From Lachnospiraceae bacterium (GTDB lineage Bacteria; Bacillota; Clostridia; Lachnospirales; Lachnospiraceae), in assembly GCA_022483465.1 (NCBI GenBank), contig JAKVNF010000004.1:371713-435712 (forward strand): a stretch of 64,000 nucleotides of DNA, written 5' to 3'. Position 1 is the first letter of the stretch. Every line of letters begins with the position of its first letter. A model generated the notes under the pieces. The model was given only the letters and a program-made list of their open reading frames with translations. It was not told where the DNA came from and ran no database searches. This document shows, piece by piece, positions 8,738 through 17,068 of this stretch. The translations under genes and the position numbers were made by a program.

Positions 8738-9739
8738 TCAGATTACCTGGATCTGGCAGGAACGCATGACCTCCAGCGCCGCCTGCTGCTTCTCCGGCGT
8801 CGACCCGGCGCAGCAGGTGGGATCAACCAAGATCTTCACCTCCGGAAGAAATCCCTTCAGCATCAGCGCGTTGCTGATCACGCAGATGTCAGTACAGAGC
8901 CCCACGAGCTCAATCTCCAGCTTTCCCTTTTCCGAGAGTGCCTGCATCTTCTCGGCAAGCTCTACCGAGGCAAAGGTCTCCTTATTGTAGATGTGTTCCT
9001 GCGGGATCAATTTCACGATCTCCTTCGGCATCTTCCATCCGGGTGTTTTCCGGATGCAGTGCGGTACCGGGAGGTACTGCCCCTCCTGTGTCTGCAGATA
9101 GTCTTCCCCGTGGGCATCTCTTGTCGCCCAGACATCCTCCTTCTGATATGATTTGATCTTCCGGATGACATTTGGGACGATCGCCTGCGCTTCTTTTGTC
9201 CCAAGTGCTCCATCAATGAAGTCCCTCTGCATGTCGATGACAATCAGGACCTTCTGTACAGGCTCCTCCTGTTCCTCATCCAAGATGCCCAGGAGAGAGG
9301 GCTGATCTTCGATGATTTCTACCTCCCAGGATTCTGCCCACTCTCTGCCCTTTTGCTCAAGTTCTGCAAGGCGGAACCTGTCCCACCGGTTCCAGTCATC
9401 ATGATCGCTGATCATGTCCTTGAACCTGCGGAAGGCGCCCCTGCCCTGGATGGCATCGTACAGATCATTCTGATAGGTTCCCTCAGGCAGAGCGTTCACA
9501 TAGTCCTCCATGATGCTGTACTCATCGATCTGGTATTGACCTGGCAGAGGTATGTAGCGGTCGCTGTCCGAGATTGCCTCCAGTTTCTCCTCGCTTGCCG
9601 AATCCCCGTCGATGATGTTTTCCATTTCGTCATAATAGTGGAGCTCCCCGGTCTGCGCATCGAGGACTGTGACAGATGTATTGTCTGCCATTTCCATCGC
9701 ATCCAGTAGTTCGCTCAGCCTGATCTGTGCTTTTTTCAT
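8738..9739 (-). CDS. Fusion of a UPF0158 domain and an isochorismatase/nicotinamidase-like hydrolase
   Basis: A 333-residue protein in two parts. Residues 1 to about 150 resemble the UPF0158 family, acidic and aromatic-rich with LPEGTYQNDLYDAIQGRGAF. From about residue 155 there is a cysteine hydrolase fold: VLIVIDMQRDFIDG supplies the catalytic Asp, and GLCTDICVISNA holds the catalytic cysteine. The family deamidates nicotinamide or hydrolyses related amides. The start at 9739 has GGAAAGGAAGGGGAG upstream; the open frame extends further only by running into IS605 sequence. The substrate cannot be set from sequence; nicotinamide salvage is the likeliest role. Confidence 0.82.
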   Translation of the reverse strand: MKKAQIRLSELLDAMEMADNTSVTVLDAQTGELHYYDEMENIIDGDSASEEKLEAISDSDRYIPLPGQYQIDEYSIMEDYVNALPEGTYQNDLYDAIQGRGAFRRFKDMISDHDDWNRWDRFRLAELEQKGREWAESWEVEIIEDQPSLLGILDEEQEEPVQKVLIVIDMQRDFIDGALGTKEAQAIVPNVIRKIKSYQKEDVWATRDAHGEDYLQTQEGQYLPVPHCIRKTPGWKMPKEIVKLIPQEHIYNKETFASVELAEKMQALSEKGKLEIELVGLCTDICVISNALMLKGFLPEVKILVDPTCCAGSTPEKQQAALEVMRSCQIQVI

Positions 9740-9795
9740 TCTCCCCTTCCTTTCCTTCGGATCCCTGCCCGTTTCAGGATGACTGCGGTTTGGCA

Positions 9796-9846
9796 TTAAA
9801 CGTCTGTATTTGATGATTTTGGGTTGTTCTTCTTTTTGACAGCCAT
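9796..9846 (-). pseudogene. Residual 5' end of IS605 tnpB
   Basis: Sixteen codons nearly identical to the start of the intact TnpB at 33733, ending at a TAA where similarity to the other copy stops. The rest of tnpB and the right end of the element are missing. Confidence 0.8.
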
Positions 9847-9848
9847 AA

Positions 9849-10259
9849 TCAATACGCCTTGCTCTGACGCTCAATGTATTTGCGAATGGTTTCTTCGGAA
9901 ACATCGCCTACGGTTTCAACGTAGTACGAATGATTCCAAAGCTGCCCTCTCCACAAATGGTTTCTTAACTCTGGATGCCTTTCAAATAGCATGCGGCCCG
10001 AAATGCCCTTCATGTATTTGACCAGATTTGTGATCGACAGCTTCGGAGGTGCAGACACGAAGCAATGTACATGATCAGCAGTGCCGACTTCGCATTCGTG
10101 GATGGTGAACCCCTTATCCTTGGCGACGAAAAGCAGAATAGCTTTCAGGTCCTTCTCAATTTCTGGGGTTAATACCTTCTGTCGGTACTTGACGCACCAT
10201 ACCACATGGTAATTGATATTGCACACGCATGTGCGGTAATGCACGAGGTTTGTTTTCAT
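9849..10259 (-). CDS. tnpA: IS200/IS605 Y1 transposase TnpA, copy 1
   Basis: A 136-residue single-strand DNA transposase. The HUH metal-binding pair is in DHVHCFVSAPP, and the catalytic tyrosine is in the C-terminal helix near HSYYVETVGDVSEETIRKYI. It differs from the copy at 33736 at only two residues that I can see, which points to recent movement. It could still act in trans on the complete copy or on other IS605 ends. Confidence 0.95.
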   Translation of the reverse strand: MKTNLVHYRTCVCNINYHVVWCVKYRQKVLTPEIEKDLKAILLFVAKDKGFTIHECEVGTADHVHCFVSAPPKLSITNLVKYMKGISGRMLFERHPELRNHLWRGQLWNHSYYVETVGDVSEETIRKYIERQSKAY

Positions 10260-10402
10260 ACCTATAGCTTAGCAGATATATAGCGGTATGTGTATAATCT
10301 ATTTATAAAATCTTGTTGTAAGCTAAGCAATGCGTTGCAGCCGAGGAAGCGGGCTCGCTTTCATCTCGGCAATTGAATTGCCGAGAATTCCCGCTCGCAA
10401 TC

Positions 10403-11048
10403 TTAAAGAGAGGTCTGTCGTAAAGCAGGGCAGCACCGAGTTGGCGATCAGCTCCGAGAAGGTGTACCGCTCGCTCTGCATCAGGAACCGGGAATCCGGC
10501 ATCTTTTTGCGCACCAGATCGCCCCAGAAGCCAATCTCCGAGAACAGCAGCATGTTCTCGCCGTTCAGGTCCGCTAGGGTCAGGGAGGGCAGGTCCGACA
10601 GCGGGTGGTCCTTGGGCAGGTAGAACATCAGGCGCTCCTCCCCGATCCGGCAGATGGCGAGCTTTTCCCGCTCCACGACCTCCTGCCCCGGGTCTCCCGG
10701 CAGGATCACCAGCTGGTAGACCCCCTCCCGCAGTCCCTGCAGCAGGTCCTTGGGCAGGACCAGCTCCGTGGTGATGGACTTTTGCGGGAACAGATGGGAG
10801 ATCGTCCCGATCAGGTCCGGCAGCTCCAGCGCCGCGGCGGACCCGATGGCGATCGTGCGGCTCGCCCGGTCAAAGGCGCACACCCTGGCGATCATCTCAT
10901 CCGTCTGCTTCAGGAGCGTCGTGATCTCCTGGGCTGCATGGGTGCCGTTGTCGTTGAGCCGGATGCGGTTCTTGGTCCGGTCAAACAGGGCAACGCCAAA
11001 TACGTCCTCCGCCTTCTTCATCGCCCGGGTGATGGTCGGCTGGGAGAT
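10403..11048 (-). pseudogene. LysR-family regulator remnant
   Basis: The frame starts abruptly at VDISQPTITRAMKKAEDVFG, midway through the LysR winged helix, with an in-frame stop immediately upstream. The first 25 or so residues are missing. The effector domain runs normally to PCFTTDLSL and is then cut by the IS605 left end. Both ends are therefore lost and the product should be non-functional. The original target genes are unknown. Confidence 0.75.
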
Positions 11049-11186
11049 GTCGACTGCTCATCCTCCTGTGTGAAAGTCGATTGTTCTGTCGTTCTGTCAG
11101 CCAGTATATGGCTTTTCTTCCGTACCGTATCGGTTCTGCATAGGAGGCTTCACGAATTGAATAGTCTGCAGGGCATAAAGAAGGCC

Positions 11187-11207
11187 TTCCGCTTGGAAGG
11201 TCTCTGC
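11187..11207 (-). terminator. Probable terminator after the flavodoxin gene
   Basis: Stem GACCTTCC / GGAAGGCC with a four-base AAGC loop and a short T-rich tail on the minus strand. Confidence 0.45.
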
Positions 11208-11225
11208 CCGGTTCAAGATACGATG

Positions 11226-11681
11226 TCAGTCCAGGATGTCCGAGGTGATGCGCCCGTTGGTGAGCTTTCCGCCAGCGATGGAGAGCGCAGGATAGGTCTC
11301 CTGCAGCGCCTGCACGGCCTTGCGGATGCCGCTTCCGCCGGAGGTCGCAAAGAGCTCGATCGTCTTCCCGGTAAAATCGTTTGCCTCAAGGAACGTGTTC
11401 ACCTCGCGCGGTGCCTCGCCCCACCAGATCGGAAAGCCGATGTAGACAACGTCATAGGAGGCGGCGTCCACCTTCCCGTCCACAATCTCCGGACGGCTCG
11501 CAGGGTCTCTCATCTCCACGGTGCTGCGGGACTGCCGGTTGGTCCAGTCGAGGTCCTCTTTGGTATAGGGCGCGGCAGGACGGATCTCCACAAGATCTGC
11601 CCCTGTCACCTGGGCGAGCTCCTGGGCCCGCTTTCTGGTATTTCCGACACTGGCGGAAAAGTATGCAACAAGTTTTTTCAT
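11226..11681 (-). CDS. Flavodoxin
   Basis: A 151-residue flavodoxin-fold protein. The FMN phosphate loop is in AYFSASVGNTRKRAQ, GFPIWWGEAP follows the fold's aromatic FMN-stacking loop, and FATSGGSGIRKA is the third loop. It matches the flavodoxin_4-type proteins of clostridia that carry electrons to reductases. It overlaps the upstream TetR gene by ATGA, so the two are translationally coupled and share the regulated promoter at 12367. Its electron partner is not obvious in the neighbourhood. Confidence 0.88.
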   Translation of the reverse strand: MKKLVAYFSASVGNTRKRAQELAQVTGADLVEIRPAAPYTKEDLDWTNRQSRSTVEMRDPASRPEIVDGKVDAASYDVVYIGFPIWWGEAPREVNTFLEANDFTGKTIELFATSGGSGIRKAVQALQETYPALSIAGGKLTNGRITSDILD

Positions 11682-12313
11682 GGTGTCTCCTTTCCTTCCG
11701 GCAAGAGCTGCAGCAGACAGCTGTTCACCAGATCATAGATTGTGGCATCGATGCGGGGAATCCCGGCGGCCTTCATGGCCTCCAGCTGCTTGGGTGTGGG
11801 CTCCGCGTAAGGATACACGCCGTTTAAAAATGGCAAAAAGACGAGGCGAAACCGCTCCCGTTCTTCTTCCGTCATCTGGGGGAAGTGCCGCAGAAGGCAC
11901 CCGTCCAGCGCCTTCACCGAGTGGCAGTAGCTCACCTTGAAGTCGGTCAGGCGCCCGATCCGGCTGCTGTCCTCGATCTCATGGAGGTTCAGGGACTGGA
12001 TCTTGAGCATGGTCCTTCGCTCTTCCAGGGAGGCGGCCAGCTTGCCGCAGAACTGTTCCCTTGGGAGCGGCTCCTCTTCCCGAAGCGCGTCAAGATCCAC
12101 GATCCAGGCCTCATACTCCCTCTGCAGCAGCCCCAGAAAGATCTCTCCGATCGTGTCGAAGTAGTTGTAGATCGAGGGCCGCGAGATGCTGGTCCGCTCC
12201 GCGATCGCCGCAAAGGTGATCTCCCGGAATGGTTTGCTCTCATAGAGGGCGCAGCAGCCGTCGAGGATCTCGTCCCGCCTGTGCGCCACCTGTTCCCTGG
12301 ATGCCCTTGCCAT
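11678..12313 (-). CDS. TetR-family transcriptional regulator
   Basis: A 211-residue repressor with an N-terminal helix-turn-helix (ITFAAIAERTSISRPSIYNYF) and a variable ligand-binding C-terminal part. Start at 12313 has AAAAGGAGGAAAC before it. It is the first gene of an operon with the flavodoxin. A palindrome placed just after its own -10 hexamer suggests autorepression. The inducer is unknown; a redox-active or electrophilic compound would fit the flavodoxin partner. Confidence 0.88.
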   Translation of the reverse strand: MARASREQVAHRRDEILDGCCALYESKPFREITFAAIAERTSISRPSIYNYFDTIGEIFLGLLQREYEAWIVDLDALREEEPLPREQFCGKLAASLEERRTMLKIQSLNLHEIEDSSRIGRLTDFKVSYCHSVKALDGCLLRHFPQMTEEERERFRLVFLPFLNGVYPYAEPTPKQLEAMKAAGIPRIDATIYDLVNSCLLQLLPEGKETP

Positions 12314-12326
12314 GTTTCCTCCTTTT

Positions 12327-12372
12327 ATTGACTTTGTGTCAATATAATACTCCCGTCTGCCTCCCGCGTCAA
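12327..12372 (-). promoter_or_regulatory. Promoter and operator of the tetR-flavodoxin operon
   Basis: Minus strand: TTGACG (12367-12372), 17-bp spacer, TATTAT (12344-12349), then the inverted repeat ATTGAC-ACAAA-GTCAAT (12327-12343) covering the start site. This is a standard repressor layout. Confidence 0.7.
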
Positions 12373-12437
12373 CCCGAGCCGGAAAAAGGCGGGCACCGGC
12401 AGCCAAAATCCGCTGCCGGCGCCCGTAATATTTTCGC

Positions 12438-13295
12438 TTATGAGGCATTCTCCGGGAAGAGTTTCAAGAACCAGACTTCCTGGAGACCCTTTTTCCACTG
12501 GTCATTGGGGATGCGCTTTTTCTCGACAAAGCCCATCTTCCGATACATGGACATCGCCTTCTCGAGGTCAGAGGTCATGGCCAGCTGGATTCCGACATAG
12601 CCAGCTTTGCTGGCAAACTCCACCGCCTTCGTCAAAAGCTCCCGGCCAAGGCCGATGCCCCGATACGCGCGCTCCAAAAGGAATCACCTTAGTTCCGCAT
12701 AGTTTTTCTCCGGCACCTCGTCCAGCACCGCGATGGTGCCCTCAAACGCCGGGGTATCGCCGTACTCCCTGCCGTAGATGCGCCCGTGCATCCGGACGAT
12801 GTTGCCCAGATCCCCGGTGTGCACCTCATTCCGGATGTCGATGTCAGAGAGCTTCACGTTCTTTCCGCCGGAGAGGAGCACCTGCGCCTTGGTCAGGCTG
12901 GCGGCAAGCTCCTCCCGCTCCCCGGAGGATAGGCCGCTGATGCGGTCCCGGATCAGGTCATCGGAGAGGCTGCTGAGTTTTTCGGTCTCCAGCTCCCCCA
13001 CTTTGGTCGGGGAGAGGCTCTGGGACCTTTTGTCCCTTGCATCCTTGGTCTTTTCCATGAGGCCGAGGCGCTCGAGTTTGCTGACCTCCCGGCTCAGATA
13101 TCCCTTGTCCATCAGAAAATCCCCGGCCAGGTCTTTCAGACAGCAGGTGCCCTCCTCGTGAATCCGATATAAGATCCTGATCTCCGGGAGCGAATACGCG
13201 CTGCTCAGATAGGTCTTGTTCCAAATGCCCAGGAGGTTCGTGTAATACCGATCGAACTCCCGAATCACTGCAATGTCCTGCGCTTCACCGTCCAT
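12438..13295 (-). pseudogene. MarR-GNAT fusion regulator, internally deleted
   Basis: The first frame (13295 to 12684) is a MarR domain followed by the beginning of an acetyltransferase domain, ending prematurely after VPEKNYAELR. A second frame (12677 to 12438) resumes with RGIGLGRELLTKAVEFA, the acetyl-CoA-binding motif A, and continues to a normal GNAT C-terminus. Compared with intact bifunctional MarR/GNAT proteins, roughly 45 residues are missing and the frame is shifted. The MarR half may still bind DNA: its start has CCGGAAAGGAG upstream and a matching palindromic operator lies 50 bp upstream. The acetyltransferase cannot be functional. Confidence 0.8.
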
Positions 13296-13345
13296 GTCGT
13301 ACTCCTTTCCGGCGATCCTGCCGTGCAACGACCTGAGGATCGCAC

Positions 13346-13366
13346 ATAGTTGTATTTGGCAACTAT
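13346..13366. promoter_or_regulatory. Palindromic MarR-type operator
   Basis: Perfect inverted repeat ATAGTTG-N7-CAACTAT upstream of the MarR-GNAT remnant, similar in form to AGTTG/CAACT sites of MarR proteins. A half-site, TTTGGCAACT-like, recurs about 35 bp further upstream. Confidence 0.55.
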
Positions 13367-13409
13367 ATGGAGAATATTTATTGCTTTTGGCAACTTAATG
13401 GACTGGCTG

Positions 13410-13461
13410 AAAAGAGCCGGGCTGACGCGCTGGCAAGTCTCCTGCGCCTCTGCCCGGCCTT
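13410..13461 (-). terminator. Terminator after the ABC ATPase gene
   Basis: Minus strand GCCGGGC ... GCCCGGC stem with additional internal pairing, followed by TCTTTTC. Confidence 0.6.
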
Positions 13462-13507
13462 TGCTATCGAATTTTGTGTTCGAACGATTGCGTGTCTCCC
13501 GCTGCAC

Positions 13508-15148
13508 TCACAAAAGCTGAATGGTTCCTCCGGTCACCAGGCGGCCGCTGGCTCTGTCATAGAGCAGGACCTCTCCGCCGAAGAGATCAATGCGCACTTT
13601 GGTTCCGATGGGATAGGTAACGCCACCGAAGATCACCCCTGTCAGCAGATAATCTCCCACGCGGATTTTCAGCGTGGATTCCATACCGGTCGGCATCGCG
13701 CCGTAGACAATGGCCTCCAGGGTTCCCTCTTTCTGCTCTGTGATGCGGATCCGTTCCGGGCGCACCGCCAGTACGAAATCTTCATCGGTCAGAACGGGCT
13801 CCTCCGCAAGGGAGTCATCCTCTTCCTCCACCGTGTCGATGTGGTACTGGAAGACCTCGTCCTTGTTTTCCTTCTCCACCGCGCGCTTCTGATTCTGCTT
13901 CTTTTCTTCCTCTTCTCTGACTGCCCGCTCCTGGAACCACTCCCTCATGTCGATGGCCTGGGAAGGCGTGAAACGGACCTTCTGCCCGTTCAGAATTGTG
14001 AAGACAAAATTTCCGTCCTCCCCCTGACTTCCCTTTGCATTCAGAAAATTGATAGACGGATTTCCCACAAAGTCCGCCGTGAACAGATTGACCGGGTGAT
14101 TGTACACGGTCAGCGGCGGATCATACTGCTGCAGCACGCCGTTGTTGATCAGACAGATCTTGGTGGAGAGCGTCATGGCCTCCATCTGGTCGTGCGTGAC
14201 ATAGACAAAAGTGCTCCCGGTCTCCACGTGCAGACGCTGCAGTTCGTAGCGCATCTGAATTCTCAGCTTTGCATCCAGGTTGGAGAGCGGCTCATCCATA
14301 AACATCACCTGCGGCTGCGGTGCCAGGGTTCTCGCGATGGCAACCCGCTGCTGCTGACCGCCGGAGAGCTCCGCCGGATACCGATCCATGAACATGCCGA
14401 TTTTGACCACTCTTGCGGCACGGCGCACCGCGAGATCAATCTCCTCCCGGGAAAGCTTTCTCACTTGCTTCCTGACCGCGCCGTTGACCATGACCTCGCA
14501 TTTCTCATTCAGTTTTTCTCCCCTGGCGGCATGCGCTTTTTCCAGTTCTTTCCATTTTTGCTGGAGCTTTTCAGCCTCCTCGCGGGCTCTCCCGGCAGGG
14601 TCCTGGGCATCCTGAATCTTCAGGGCATACAGCTTCTTTGCTGTATCCATGGAGATCGTAAAGGTGTTGATCAGGCGCAGATAGAGCTTCTCCATCTCCG
14701 TCTTGCCGTCTCTGCCGCGGCATTCTTCGGCAATGTCACAAATCCGCTCCGGATTTCTCAGGGCCCGCAGCAGATCGCTGACAACCTTCGCCTCAACGTC
14801 CAGAACCGGCAGTTCTTCCTTCACATTTTTGAGGCCGAAAGAAATATTCTGATAGACCGTCATGTTCGGCCAGAGGGCATAGTTCTGGAACAGGAAGCCG
14901 ACACGTCTCTTGCTCGCCGGCACATTGATTCCCGCCTCGCTGTCGAACACCACCTGGTCGCCAATCTCAATTCTGCCCTCGGTCGGCGTCTCCAGTCCCG
15001 CAATCATGCGAAGGGTAGTGGTCTTGCCGCAGCCGGAGGGCCCCAGCAGGGTCACAAAGGCATTGTCCTCTATCGTCAGGGAGAGATTGTCCACACCATA
15101 AAAGTTTTTCCATCTCTTTGTTACGTTCTTCAAAACGATCTGCGGCAT
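13508..15148 (-). CDS. ABC transporter ATP-binding protein (FbpC/AfuC/UgpC type) with unusual insertions
   Basis: A 546-residue ATPase; the family is usually 340 to 380. Walker A GPSGCGKT is at about residue 36, the Q-loop glutamine at 88, signature LSGGQQQR at 261 and Walker B MFMDEP at 283. The Q-loop to signature distance is about 170 residues instead of about 50, because a charged helical insertion of about 120 residues sits in the helical subdomain that contacts the permease. A second acidic insertion, near EEEDDSLAEEP, lies before the TOBE-like C-terminal domain. All catalytic motifs are intact. Start at 15148 follows AAAGGAG. It ends the SBP-permease-ATPase operon. Confidence 0.88.
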   Translation of the reverse strand: MPQIVLKNVTKRWKNFYGVDNLSLTIEDNAFVTLLGPSGCGKTTTLRMIAGLETPTEGRIEIGDQVVFDSEAGINVPASKRRVGFLFQNYALWPNMTVYQNISFGLKNVKEELPVLDVEAKVVSDLLRALRNPERICDIAEECRGRDGKTEMEKLYLRLINTFTISMDTAKKLYALKIQDAQDPAGRAREEAEKLQQKWKELEKAHAARGEKLNEKCEVMVNGAVRKQVRKLSREEIDLAVRRAARVVKIGMFMDRYPAELSGGQQQRVAIARTLAPQPQVMFMDEPLSNLDAKLRIQMRYELQRLHVETGSTFVYVTHDQMEAMTLSTKICLINNGVLQQYDPPLTVYNHPVNLFTADFVGNPSINFLNAKGSQGEDGNFVFTILNGQKVRFTPSQAIDMREWFQERAVREEEEKKQNQKRAVEKENKDEVFQYHIDTVEEEDDSLAEEPVLTDEDFVLAVRPERIRITEQKEGTLEAIVYGAMPTGMESTLKIRVGDYLLTGVIFGGVTYPIGTKVRIDLFGGEVLLYDRASGRLVTGGTIQLL

Positions 15149-15149
15149 A

Positions 15150-16970
15150 TCAGTCTCCTTTATTACCAATGCCCGAATCCAGGCTCGCCCCGGTCAGCTT
15201 GTTCACCAGGAAGTTGAAAACCAGGATGGTCACAATCAAAATCAGGTTGATGGCGCTGGAAAAGGCATACAGTCCCATCTCATCGAAATAATCCAGCGTA
15301 GTGGACAGGATAAAGCCCTGGGTGCACAGAAGCAGGAACAGGGACAGCTCCCGCAGGCAGGTCATAAACGGAAGCATGTATCCGCTGAGAATACTGGTCT
15401 TCTGTATCGGAATGATGATGTGCGTCATGCGGCGGATCCAGGGAACATTTTGAATCTGCGCCGCCTCTTCGATTTCACCGGACAGCTGCAGCATCGAGTT
15501 GAGTGCATTCCGCGATGCGAACGGAATGTACTTGACCGTGCCGGCCAGGATCAGCAGGGTATAGGTGTTGAACAGATTCACCCGCTGCGTGGAAAACAGG
15601 ACGAAGAACGCGGCACTGACTGCAATACTCGGCATCAGGTAGGGGAGAAAGGCAATGCTGTTCACATAACTCGCCCACTTGGATCTGCGATGGCGCGAGA
15701 CGGCATAGCCGATCAGTGTACCGATGGTTCCCGCCAGCAGTGAGCAGGCCACCGACACCTTCAGCGTCCCCGCGTAGGCATTCCAGATGGTCTTGTTGTA
15801 GAGAATTCCCATCTGACCGTAGAGAGCACTGTCATTGCTGTCTCTCGTAATCCACCACTTGGTCGTCAGATGCGACGCGTTTCCCGTATAGAGGAAACTG
15901 TAGTCTCCTGGATTCGGGAGGAATGTCTCAAAGGCAAACAGCACAATCGGGAAGATGCTCGTGAAGAACGTCAACACAATAAACAGCACCGCCAGGATAT
16001 GTTTTCCCGCATGCAGGTTCGTCCTGGAGAGCTGCCCGCTCTTTCCGGTCACGGTTGTGTAATTGGCCCGCGACTTCAGGCTCTGCTGATTGAGCCCCAG
16101 GATGAGAATTCCCAAAAACATCATGATCAGCGCCAGAATGCTGGCCTCTCCTGTGTACTTGGAATTCATGGAGATGTACTTGGTGGAAAGGGTAGACAGT
16201 CCCAGATAGTGCGGAACCGGATAGCTTCCCATCGTGCTTCCGAAGACCAGAAGAATCGTGGAGAGGATCGCCGGACGGACCATCGGGATCGTAATCCGCC
16301 AGGTAATTCTGTGCCGCGGCGTATTCAGAATCATTGCCGCCTCTTCCAGATTGGCATCCATGTTCTGAAAGATGCCGCCGATCAGAATGTAGGCGAAGGG
16401 AGCATAGTGCAGGCCCAGCACCATCGCACTGGGAAACAGTCCCCTGCACCACCAGGACGGCATACAGATTCCGGTCAGAGAGGCAAGCAGGCCATCCGAT
16501 GTGCCCGTTACACGGTTGGAGTTGAACACGTTCTGCCAGCACACAGCCAGTGTCCACTGCGGCATAATGTAGGGAAAGATGAAAATCGAGCTCAGATATT
16601 TTCTGCACTTCATGTCCGTGCGCGTGATCAGGTAGGCAAAGACGCCGCCGTACAGAATCGAGATCACGCAGGTCAGCACCGCCAAAAGAAGTGTATTCAG
16701 GAGCGGTTCCCAGAGGTTGGTTCGCGCAAGCCGGCTCGTAAACAGATCGGTATAGTTGACCACGGAGTATCCGCTGGTCTTTTTTGTCAAATAAGCATCA
16801 ATGGTGCCGGGGTGAATCTGGAAGGTGTCCCGGATAATGGCAATGACCGGCAGAACCGTGGAGATCGTGCAGACAATGCCAAAGATCAGCAGAATGACGC
16901 GGGAGGGATCCTGAAACCAGATCCGAAGCCGGTTTCCCACTGGGGCCTTTGCTTTCTTTGCATGCATCAT
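15150..16970 (-). CDS. ABC transporter permease, double-length FbpB/AfuB type
   Basis: A 606-residue inner-membrane permease with about 12 hydrophobic segments, a duplicated arrangement typical of iron, phosphonate and sugar-phosphate importers. Two EAA loops that dock the ATPase are visible: LEEAAMILNTPRHRITWRI in the first half and IEEAAQIQNVPWIRRMTHI in the second. Its stop codon is 1 bp from the start of the ATPase gene, so coupling is likely. GAAAGGACGG precedes the ATG. Substrate is inferred only from the neighbouring sensor cassette. Confidence 0.9.
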   Translation of the reverse strand: MMHAKKAKAPVGNRLRIWFQDPSRVILLIFGIVCTISTVLPVIAIIRDTFQIHPGTIDAYLTKKTSGYSVVNYTDLFTSRLARTNLWEPLLNTLLLAVLTCVISILYGGVFAYLITRTDMKCRKYLSSIFIFPYIMPQWTLAVCWQNVFNSNRVTGTSDGLLASLTGICMPSWWCRGLFPSAMVLGLHYAPFAYILIGGIFQNMDANLEEAAMILNTPRHRITWRITIPMVRPAILSTILLVFGSTMGSYPVPHYLGLSTLSTKYISMNSKYTGEASILALIMMFLGILILGLNQQSLKSRANYTTVTGKSGQLSRTNLHAGKHILAVLFIVLTFFTSIFPIVLFAFETFLPNPGDYSFLYTGNASHLTTKWWITRDSNDSALYGQMGILYNKTIWNAYAGTLKVSVACSLLAGTIGTLIGYAVSRHRRSKWASYVNSIAFLPYLMPSIAVSAAFFVLFSTQRVNLFNTYTLLILAGTVKYIPFASRNALNSMLQLSGEIEEAAQIQNVPWIRRMTHIIIPIQKTSILSGYMLPFMTCLRELSLFLLLCTQGFILSTTLDYFDEMGLYAFSSAINLILIVTILVFNFLVNKLTGASLDSGIGNKGD

Positions 16971-17068
16971 GAAACCGTCCTTTCACAAAATTGGGCCGCT
17001 GCACCGGAATCTGATTCCGTCTGCAGGAGCCCAATCCGTCTACAGCTTATGTATCATCTTACCTCATC

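Larger units (their letters stand above)
9796..10402 (-). mobile_element. Decayed IS200/IS605-family element, copy 1 (left end, tnpA, tnpB stub)
   Basis: Nearly identical to the left two-fifths of the element at 32334-34289, including the subterminal hairpin CTCGGCAAT-TGA-ATTGCCGAG. On the minus strand the left end is preceded by TTTAA (plus 10403-10407), as in copy 2. No right end was found, so this copy is probably immobile. It cuts a LysR gene on its left side. Confidence 0.8.
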
